From Polycyclovorans sp. (GTDB lineage Bacteria; Pseudomonadota; Gammaproteobacteria; Nevskiales; Nevskiaceae): a stretch of DNA of 64,000 bases. The notes beneath the pieces are model-generated. The model worked only from the letters and a program-made list of their open reading frames with translations, was not told the DNA's origin and did not search any database. The stretch is taken from NCBI GenBank assembly GCA_002706265.1, contig PAKU01000029.1:1-64000 (forward strand), written 5' to 3'. Every line of letters begins with the position of its first letter. Position 1 is the first letter of the stretch. The position numbers and the translations under genes were made by a program. Shown here in pieces: positions 53,042-64,000 of this stretch.

Positions 53042-53815
53042 CTACTCGTCGTGAAGCGCCTGCGCAGCGCCGCAGATCGCAAGAAATTCGGAAGCCTTGA
53101 GCGATGCGCCGCCAATCAGGCCACCATCGACATCGGGCTGGGCAAACAGCTCGGCTGCGTTGTCCGCCTTGACACTGCCGCCGTACAGGATGGCGATGGA
53201 GCCGGCGATTTTAGCATCCCGCGCGGCGATCAGCCCACGAATGTGCGCATGCGCCGCCTGCGCCTGTTGGGGGCTGGCCGTCTTGCCGGTGCCAATGGCC
53301 CAGACCGGCTCATAGGCGATCAGCGCGCCGCGCAGACTGGCGATGCCCGCCTGGTCGATGACGGCCAACAGCTGACGATCCAGCACGGCTTCGGTTTGCC
53401 CGCCTTCACGATCTTCGAGCTGCTCGCCCACACAGAGCACCGGGGTCAGGCCGCTGTGTTGGGCCGCGGCAAACTTGGCCGCCACCCGCTCGTCGGTTTC
53501 GCCATACACATGGCGGCGCTCCGAGTGCCCCACCAGGGCATAGCGACAACCCAGTTCCTTGAGCATGGCGCCCAGAATCTCGCCCGTGAACGCGCCGGGT
53601 TTGAGTTGCTCACACACATCCTGCGCGCCAACCCGAATCGGACTGCCCACCAACTGCTGCGCCACCGCGTCGATGAAAACGGCGGGCGGAAACACCGCCA
53701 CTTCGACCGACGGAAATTTCTTGACCTCGAACACCAGTTCACGCAGCAGCGACTCGTTGTCACCCCGCGTGCCGTTCATCTTCCAGTTTCCCATCACCGT
53801 GAGGCTGCGTTTCAT
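53042..53815 (-). CDS. tpiA: Triosephosphate isomerase
   Basis: A 257-residue glycolytic enzyme interconverting dihydroxyacetone phosphate and glyceraldehyde 3-phosphate. Key motifs are GNWKMNGT (substrate Lys), VGHSERRHVYGE (catalytic His) and IAYEPVWAIGTGKTA (catalytic Glu and mobile loop). Length is normal. It is inserted between glmM (15 bases upstream) and secG; the same place is used in many betaproteobacteria but not in E. coli. Confidence 0.96.
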   Translation of the reverse strand: MKRSLTVMGNWKMNGTRGDNESLLRELVFEVKKFPSVEVAVFPPAVFIDAVAQQLVGSPIRVGAQDVCEQLKPGAFTGEILGAMLKELGCRYALVGHSERRHVYGETDERVAAKFAAAQHSGLTPVLCVGEQLEDREGGQTEAVLDRQLLAVIDQAGIASLRGALIAYEPVWAIGTGKTASPQQAQAAHAHIRGLIAARDAKIAGSIAILYGGSVKADNAAELFAQPDVDGGLIGGASLKASEFLAICGAAQALHDE

Positions 53816-53830
53816 ATTCTCCCTCCTCGT

Positions 53831-55183
53831 TTACGCGTGCGCCGATGCTGCCGCGTCACGCACGGCATCGGCTAAGGTTTGTGCATGTTGCTGGGCGGCA
53901 GCGGCATCCACCGCCTCGACCATCACCCGAATCAGCGGCTCGGTCCCCGAGGCCCGGAGCAGCACACGCCCTCGACCGGCCAGGGCGGTGACGGCGGCCG
54001 CTTCCGCAGCCTTGACGGCCGGCGCCTCAAGCAGGGGTCTGGCCGCTGCGGTCACCCTGACATTGATCAGCACTTGTGGGCACTTCTGCATGTCTCTGAC
54101 GAGCGCGCGGAGTGTACACCCGGCCCCCATCATGATCGAGAGCACCTGCAAAGCGGTCACACAGCCATCGCCGGTCGAGGATTTGTCGAGGCACAGGGTA
54201 TGACCCGAGGTCTCACCGCCCAGCGACCCGGCGCTGGCGTTCAGCCGCTCCATGACATAGCGATCGCCCACGGCGGCCCGCTCGAAATCGATGCCCCGCG
54301 CGCGCAAGGCCTGCTCAAGACCGAGATTGCTCATCAGCGTGCCGACCACGGGCCCGCTGAGCAGCTTGCGCTGGTGACGGTCGATGGCCAGCACGTAGAG
54401 AATCTGGTCGCCATCGACCACCTCGCCATCGGCATCCACGAGCAGACAGCGATCGGCATCACCGTCGAGCGCGATCCCCAGATCTGCGCCATGCCGGCGC
54501 ACCGCCGCCTGCAGGGCCTCCAGGTGGGTGCTGCCGCAGTCAAGGTTGATATTGAAGCCGTTGGGCTCGCCCCCGATGACCTCAACCACCTCGGCGCCCA
54601 ACTCGTCAAAGGTGGCCGGCGCGGTGCGGTAGGCCGCGCCGTTCGCGCAATCCAGCACGATGCGCAGTCCGTCCAGACGACCGTCGCCAAAGCTGGCCTT
54701 GCAGTATTCGATGTACCGGCCCTGCGCGTCATCGATGCGGCGGGCAAGACCGATGGTTTCTGGCGCCACGGTTTCCATGGGCTGTGCCATGAGCGCTTCA
54801 ATGTCCGCCTCGATGGCGTCACTGAGCTTGCCGCCCTGCGGGCCGAAAAACTTCACGCCGTTGTCGTAATGCGGATTGTGCGACGCGGAAATGACGATGC
54901 CGGCATCCGCCCGCAGCGCGCGGGTGAGATAGGCCACCGCCGGTGTCGGGATTGGTCCCAACAGCAGCACTTCGACGCCGGCACTGGAAAGCCCGGCCTC
55001 GAGCGCCGACTCCAGCAGGTAGCCCGACCGCCGGGTGTCCTTGCCGATCACCACGCGCGCGCCATCGGCCCCGCCCAGCACCCGCCCGGCGGCCCAGCCG
55101 AGCTTGACGGCGAACTCGGCCGTCATCGGCGTGACCCCTACCCGCCCGCGGATGCCATCGGTTCCAAAGTAACGTCGCGCCAT
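53831..55183 (-). CDS. glmM: Phosphoglucosamine mutase
   Basis: A 450-residue enzyme converting glucosamine-6-phosphate to glucosamine-1-phosphate for peptidoglycan and LPS precursor synthesis. The start MARRYFGTDGIRGRVG at 55183 is the conserved N-terminus and has GGGGCAGGGG upstream; an ATG 18 bases earlier is less likely. The phospho-serine loop is VISASHNPHYDNGVKFF, the metal site DGDADRC and the sugar loop GGETSGH. It follows folP by 31 bases. Confidence 0.95.
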   Translation of the reverse strand: MARRYFGTDGIRGRVGVTPMTAEFAVKLGWAAGRVLGGADGARVVIGKDTRRSGYLLESALEAGLSSAGVEVLLLGPIPTPAVAYLTRALRADAGIVISASHNPHYDNGVKFFGPQGGKLSDAIEADIEALMAQPMETVAPETIGLARRIDDAQGRYIEYCKASFGDGRLDGLRIVLDCANGAAYRTAPATFDELGAEVVEVIGGEPNGFNINLDCGSTHLEALQAAVRRHGADLGIALDGDADRCLLVDADGEVVDGDQILYVLAIDRHQRKLLSGPVVGTLMSNLGLEQALRARGIDFERAAVGDRYVMERLNASAGSLGGETSGHTLCLDKSSTGDGCVTALQVLSIMMGAGCTLRALVRDMQKCPQVLINVRVTAAARPLLEAPAVKAAEAAAVTALAGRGRVLLRASGTEPLIRVMVEAVDAAAAQQHAQTLADAVRDAAASAHA

Positions 55184-55214
55184 CCCCTGCCCCACTGACA
55201 TAGATCAGTCCGGA

Positions 55215-56054
55215 TTATCGCGCGTCGCGCAGTGCGGTGGCGATGTCCAGCGCCTGCACGGTGTGCGCAACTTCATGGCTGCGAATGATGCTGGCCCCCT
55301 GCGCCACCAGCAGCGCCGCCGTCACCGCGCTGGCGGGATCGCGGGCCTCCACGGGCAGCCCCAGCAACTGGCCGAACATCGATTTGCGCGAAACCCCCAC
55401 CAGCAGCGGATATCCCAGGGCCACAAGTTCTGCGGTGGCCGCCAGCACGGCCAGGTTGTGCCCGAGGGTCTTGCCGAAGCCGATGCCAGGGTCGAGGGCA
55501 ATGCGCTCGGCGGGGATCCCCGCATCACGCGCGGCCTGCAGTCGCTGCCTGAAAAAGTCGAGCACCTCGTCCAGAACCGGGCGCGCATAGGCCGGGGCCG
55601 CCTGCATGGTCGCCGGATCACCCTGCATGTGCATCAAGCAGACCGCCAGGCCGGTCTCAACGGCCGCCGCGACCGCACCGGGCCGCTGCAGGGCACGCAC
55701 ATCGTTGATTATTTCGGCGCCGGCCGCCCCGGCGGCGCGCATCAGGGCCGGGGTGCTGGTGTCGACCGAGACCGGCACATCGAATCGTGCCACCAGGGCC
55801 TCGATGACCGGCATCACCCGATCGAGCTCGGTCTGCTCACTGACGTGCAGCGCACCCGGCCGCGTGGACTCACCGCCGACATCCAGAATTGCGGCTCCGT
55901 CGTTCACCAGGCGTCGCGCGTGCGCAATCGCGGCATCGACGCCCAGATGACGACCGCCGTCGGAGAACGAGTCGGGGGTGACGTTGACAATGCCCATCAC
56001 CTTGGGCGTGCCCAATTCCAGCCGACGGGTCTTGAGTTGCAGGAAACGCGTCAC
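55215..56054 (-). CDS. folP: Dihydropteroate synthase
   Basis: A 279-residue enzyme joining p-aminobenzoate to the pterin diphosphate in folate synthesis; it is the sulfonamide target. Signatures are VMGIVNVTPDSFSDGG and ILDVGGESTRPGA; later segments IINDVRAL, DPGIGFGKTLGHNL and VGVSRKSMFG are normal. The proposed start is GTG at 56054 (VTRFLQLKTRRLELG); the frame stays open upstream through the ftsH terminator, but that part has no conserved sequence. The gene lies only about 16 bp beyond that hairpin. Confidence 0.9.
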   Translation of the reverse strand: MTRFLQLKTRRLELGTPKVMGIVNVTPDSFSDGGRHLGVDAAIAHARRLVNDGAAILDVGGESTRPGALHVSEQTELDRVMPVIEALVARFDVPVSVDTSTPALMRAAGAAGAEIINDVRALQRPGAVAAAVETGLAVCLMHMQGDPATMQAAPAYARPVLDEVLDFFRQRLQAARDAGIPAERIALDPGIGFGKTLGHNLAVLAATAELVALGYPLLVGVSRKSMFGQLLGLPVEARDPASAVTAALLVAQGASIIRSHEVAHTVQALDIATALRDAR

Positions 56055-56069
56055 GGAGCCTGATACATG

Positions 56070-56095
56070 AAAAGAGCCGCATGACGCGGCTCTTT
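56070..56095 (-). terminator. Hairpin between ftsH and folP
   Basis: A perfect 10-bp stem, AAAGAGCCGC (56071-56080) and GCGGCTCTTT (56086-56095), with a 5-base loop. On the minus strand it ends in TTTT. It lies 23 bp after the ftsH stop, suggesting that part of the transcripts end before folP. Confidence 0.7.
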
Positions 56096-56118
56096 GGGGA
56101 CAGCCTGCAGCCCCCTGA

Positions 56119-58056
<1,938 letters not shown>

Positions 58057-58095
58057 TGCCGGATACCTGAAATTGGGGCACTTCGAAACTGCAAC

Positions 58096-58725
58096 CTACA
58101 CCGGACGGCGCGACCGCGCCAACAGATAGACTTCTTTGGAGCGGGGCCGGCTCGATTTTGGCTTGCGAATGGTCACTTGCGAGAACCCTTCACGCACCTG
58201 CTTCAAGTAACCCTCGAACCCTTCGCCTTGGAAAACCTTCACCAAGAATGTGCCCCCGGGTTTGAGATTTTCAAGCGCAAACATTAAGGCCAGTTCGCAG
58301 AGATAGATACTGGCGGTCTGATCGACGGTGCCAATTCCCGAAAGGTTCGGCGCGATGTCGGACAACACGACATCGACCGCCCGCGCACCGACCTTGGCCT
58401 GCAAGGCGTCAAGCACGGCCTGTTCGCGAAAATCGCCGCAGATGAAATCGACATCGGGCAGTCCATCCATCTCCAGAATGTCAAGCGCGAACAGGTGGCC
58501 TGACGGCCCCAGCAGCGGGCGCGCGTACTGTGACCAACTGCCCGGTGCGGCCCCCAGATCCACCACGACCATGCCCTGCCGCAGAATGCGGTCGCGCTGC
58601 TGAATCTCTTCCAGCTTGAAGATGGCGCGTGAGCGGTAGCCCCGTTTGCGCGCCTCGACCACATAAGGGTCGTTCTGGTGCTCGGCCAGCCAGCGGGCCG
58701 AGCTGGCGCTGCGCTTACGGCTCAC
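58096..58725 (-). CDS. rlmE: 23S rRNA 2'-O-methyltransferase RlmE (FtsJ)
   Basis: A 209-residue enzyme that methylates U2552 of 23S rRNA late in large-subunit assembly. The SAM-binding motif is [30 protein letters not shown] at the N-terminus carries the first catalytic Lys, [11 protein letters not shown] the Asp, and [15 protein letters not shown] the second Lys. The usual neighbour yhbY is not found upstream; greA follows directly at 39 bases on the upstream side. Confidence 0.95.
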   Translation of the reverse strand: MSRKRSASSARWLAEHQNDPYVVEARKRGYRSRAIFKLEEIQQRDRILRQGMVVVDLGAAPGSWSQYARPLLGPSGHLFALDILEMDGLPDVDFICGDFREQAVLDALQAKVGARAVDVVLSDIAPNLSGIGTVDQTASIYLCELALMFALENLKPGGTFLVKVFQGEGFEGYLKQVREGFSQVTIRKPKSSRPRSKEVYLLARSRRPV

Positions 58726-58764
58726 CGTTGCACGCCCGGGAGCATGCGCCGCTCCAGCCTTCGC

Positions 58765-59241
58765 TTAGACGTAGTGCAGCGCAACGATTTCGAGCTGCCG
58801 TATGCCGCTGGGCACCTTCACGTCGACGACGTCGCCCTCGGCCTTGCCGATCAGCGCCCGCGCGATGGGGGAATTCACCGAGATCATGCCGGCCTTGATG
58901 TCGGCCTCATCCTCACCGACGATCTGGTAGCGCAGCTCCTCGCCGGTGTCGGCGTCGGCCAGGTCCACCGTGGTGCCAAACACCACCTTGCCGTGGGCGT
59001 TGATCTGGGTCACATCGATAACCTGGGCGCTGCTGAGCTTGGCCTCAACTTCGGTGATGCGACCTTCATTGAAGCCGTGCTGCTCACGCGCCGCGTGATA
59101 CTCGGCGTTTTCTTTCAGGTCTCCGTGGGCACGGGCCTCTTCGACCGCTGCAATGATCTGCGGGCGCAGCTCGCTTTTGCGGTAGCGCAGTTCTTCACGC
59201 AGCTTCTCGGCGCCGCTGACCGTCATCGGGTTCTTGTTCAT
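58765..59241 (-). CDS. greA: Transcription elongation factor GreA
   Basis: A 158-residue factor that rescues backtracked RNA polymerase by stimulating transcript cleavage. The N-terminal coiled coil has [17 protein letters not shown] through [23 protein letters not shown], containing the acidic tip (DLKENAEY) that enters the polymerase. The C-terminal FKBP-like domain ends in [23 protein letters not shown]. The ATG at 59241 gives the conserved [10 protein letters not shown] start. It lies after the carB terminator and so probably has its own promoter. Confidence 0.95.
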   Translation of the reverse strand: MNKNPMTVSGAEKLREELRYRKSELRPQIIAAVEEARAHGDLKENAEYHAAREQHGFNEGRITEVEAKLSSAQVIDVTQINAHGKVVFGTTVDLADADTGEELRYQIVGEDEADIKAGMISVNSPIARALIGKAEGDVVDVKVPSGIRQLEIVALHYV

Positions 59242-59317
59242 GGGATCTCCATCGCCTCGTCGCGCGGGCACCGGTTGTTGCACCCGGTTGTTCATCCTGC
59301 GCGAAAAACGATTACTC

Positions 59318-59345
59318 AAAAAAACGACGGCCGCTGGGGCCGTCG
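59318..59345 (-). terminator. Rho-independent terminator of carAB
   Basis: Stem CGACGGCC (59325-59332) and GGCCGTCG (59338-59345), 5-base loop, followed on the minus strand by seven T (59318-59324). It lies 42 bp after the carB stop. Confidence 0.85.
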
Positions 59346-59386
59346 ATGGTCAAAAATCTTACCACGCCGCCCGAAGGCGGCAAGTT

Positions 59387-62611
<3,225 letters not shown>

Positions 62612-62617
62612 GGGGGC

Positions 62618-63760
62618 TCAAGGGGCTACCGGGCGGCTCATCAGGTCAATGAAGCGGTCGAACAGCGGGGCGACGTCGTGCGGTCCGGGGCTGGCCTCGG
62701 GGTGGCCCTGGAAGCTGAAGGCCGGCGCGTCTGTCAGGGCAATGCCCTGCAGGGTGCCGTCAAACAGCGAACGATGGGTGACACGCACGTTGGCAGGCAG
62801 GGTCGCATCGTCCACCGCGAAGCCGTGATTCTGGCTGGTGATCATCACTTTGCCGCTGGCCAGGTCCTGCACGGGATGGTTGGCGCCGTGGTGGCCAAAC
62901 TTCATCTTCACGGTCGTCGCGCCTGCAGCAAGACCGAGAATCTGGTGCCCAAGGCAGATGCCGAAGGTCGGCAGCTTGCGCGCGATCAGTTCACGCGCGG
63001 TGGCGATCGCGTAGGTGCAGGGCTCGGGATCACCGGGGCCGTTGGAGAGCAGCACGCCGTCGGGCTTGAGCGACAGAATGGCGTCGATCGGGGTCTTGGC
63101 GGGCACGACCGTCAGCGTGCACCCGCGGTCGACCAGCATGCGCAGCATGTTGCGCTTGACGCCGAAGTCGATCACCACGACATGACATCGCGCCTCGCCC
63201 AGGGTGGTTTCGGCATTGGTCGCCAACTGCCAACTGCCGGTGGTCCATTCATAGGCTTCGGTGCAGCTGACCACCTGGGCAAGATCGGCGCCCTTGAGGC
63301 CGGCAAAGCCACGCGCCAGGGCAATGGCCTTTTCCGCGGTGGCGTCATCGCCCGCCAGAATCGCGCCGTTCTGGGCGCCGGTGTCGCGCAGCTGGCGGGT
63401 CAGCGCGCGGGTGTCCACTTCCGCGATGGCAACGGTTTTGTTGGCGATCAGATAGTCGCGAAAATGCTGCCGCGACCGAAAATTGCTGGCCGGGCGCGGC
63501 ACCTCGCGAATCACCAGCCCGGCGATGTGCACGGCGCCTGATTCGGCATCTTCAGGATTGACCCCCACGTTGCCGATGTGGGGATAGGTCAAGGTGACAA
63601 TCTGTTGCCGGTAGGAGGGGTCGGTGAGAACCTCTTGATAGCCCGTCATCGCGGTGTTGAACACGACTTCGCCGACGGTCTGACCCGTCACGCCGATCGA
63701 AACACCTTGAAAAACGGAGCCATCAGCGAGGGCGAGTACAGCCGGGGTCAATGCAGTCAT
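62618..63760 (-). CDS. carA: Carbamoyl-phosphate synthase small subunit
   Basis: A 380-residue glutaminase subunit that releases ammonia from glutamine and passes it to CarB. The class I amidotransferase nucleophile lies in [17 protein letters not shown], and the His and Glu of the triad in [13 protein letters not shown]. The N-terminal domain starts [14 protein letters not shown]. It lies 161 bp from the end of dapB; that gap contains a palindrome and should hold the carAB promoter. Confidence 0.97.
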   Translation of the reverse strand: MTALTPAVLALADGSVFQGVSIGVTGQTVGEVVFNTAMTGYQEVLTDPSYRQQIVTLTYPHIGNVGVNPEDAESGAVHIAGLVIREVPRPASNFRSRQHFRDYLIANKTVAIAEVDTRALTRQLRDTGAQNGAILAGDDATAEKAIALARGFAGLKGADLAQVVSCTEAYEWTTGSWQLATNAETTLGEARCHVVVIDFGVKRNMLRMLVDRGCTLTVVPAKTPIDAILSLKPDGVLLSNGPGDPEPCTYAIATARELIARKLPTFGICLGHQILGLAAGATTVKMKFGHHGANHPVQDLASGKVMITSQNHGFAVDDATLPANVRVTHRSLFDGTLQGIALTDAPAFSFQGHPEASPGPHDVAPLFDRFIDLMSRPVAP

Positions 63761-63822
63761 CGGCGCGCTTTGCTGAATGTATTAATCCGTACGACCCGCA
63801 CTCGGCGGGCTTGTCACACGAA

Positions 63823-63844
63823 AACGGGGGCGATCGCCCCCGTT
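63823..63844 (-). terminator. Perfect palindrome in the dapB-carA gap
   Basis: A 22-bp perfect palindrome with arms AACGGGGGCGA and its complement. On the minus strand it is followed by TTTT within GTTTTCG, so it can act as a weak intrinsic terminator for dapB, 78 bp after its stop. Confidence 0.6.
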
Positions 63845-63921
63845 CAAGGATTAAGACGGAATGATACGGTTTTGCCGGTCCAGCGTCCATCAAAGTTGCG
63901 GGCAAAACCCCAGATCAATGG

Positions 63922-64000
63922 CTACCGGAACACGTCGTCGAGCCCATAACGACCAGCGGGCTTGCCGGCCAGCGCCTGCGCGGCTCGCACCGCGCCGCGG
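63922..64000 (-). CDS. dapB: DapB C-terminus, cut by window edge
   Basis: The last 25 codons read RGAVRAAQALAGKPAGRYGLDDVF, which matches the C-terminal helix and tail of 4-hydroxy-tetrahydrodipicolinate reductase (lysine and diaminopimelate synthesis). The dapB-carA-carB order is common in proteobacteria and supports the call. The rest of the gene is outside the window. Confidence 0.75.
   Translation of the reverse strand, partial: RGAVRAAQALAGKPAGRYGLDDVFR

Noticed and set aside
63823-63844. Palindrome containing GCGATCGC, like the cyanobacterial HIP1 octamer
   Set aside because: It is a single copy within a longer hairpin after dapB, and the genome is clearly proteobacterial.

Overview
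The window joins the right-hand part of an integrative and conjugative element (ICE) of the Tn4371 type to a stretch of proteobacterial chromosome. The chromosomal gene order (dapB-carA-carB-greA-rlmE-ftsH-folP-glmM-tpiA-secG-tRNA-Leu), the high GC content and the enzyme set (isocitrate lyase, class I and class II fumarase, a Baeyer-Villiger type monooxygenase) suggest a betaproteobacterium, perhaps Rhodocyclales or Burkholderiales. The species cannot be named from this sequence.

Layout. 1-178: start of an IS1182-like transposase, cut by the window edge. 361-6085: ICE maintenance and mobilisation block, with an AlpA-like HTH protein, RepA, three iterons followed by an AT-rich DnaA-box region, ParA, a small ParB-like protein, a DUF2840 protein, the TraF pilin peptidase, a palindrome-rich stretch (candidate oriT) and a VirD2-like relaxase. 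6145-16679: metal-resistance cargo. A BlaI-like repressor and an M56 peptidase control a CzcCBA-type RND efflux pump; both promoters carry the same inverted repeat. HupE/UreJ-like, anchor, small secreted and His-tailed MFS proteins follow. 16785-30109: conjugation block (LysR regulator, EexN, TraG, a CopG-like protein, TrbB-C-D-E-J-L-F-G-I, DUF2274), which encodes the mating-pair apparatus, coupling protein and entry exclusion. No integrase is present; it probably lies left of the window.

30190-33265 holds a three-gene cassette of visibly lower GC: an unrecognised protein, an HTH/ImmA-IrrE metalloprotease and an Abi_C-domain protein. It looks like a phage-defence or stress module and is the best candidate for an undescribed system. 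An intact IS5-like element (33341-34870) with an 8-bp target duplication lies just after it.

35124-41509 is a translationally coupled signalling operon: hybrid histidine kinase with three receivers, CheR, a CheB catalytic domain, a receiver-GGDEF protein with a shortened GGDEF domain, and a MAPEG protein. 41597-49278 (minus strand) holds a flavin monooxygenase, isocitrate lyase, RraA, DsbB and the two fumarases. purB stands alone on the plus strand, with a thioesterase, two small proteins and a decayed lipoprotein gene after it. 52475-64000 is the conserved housekeeping cluster on the minus strand, ending in the last codons of dapB.
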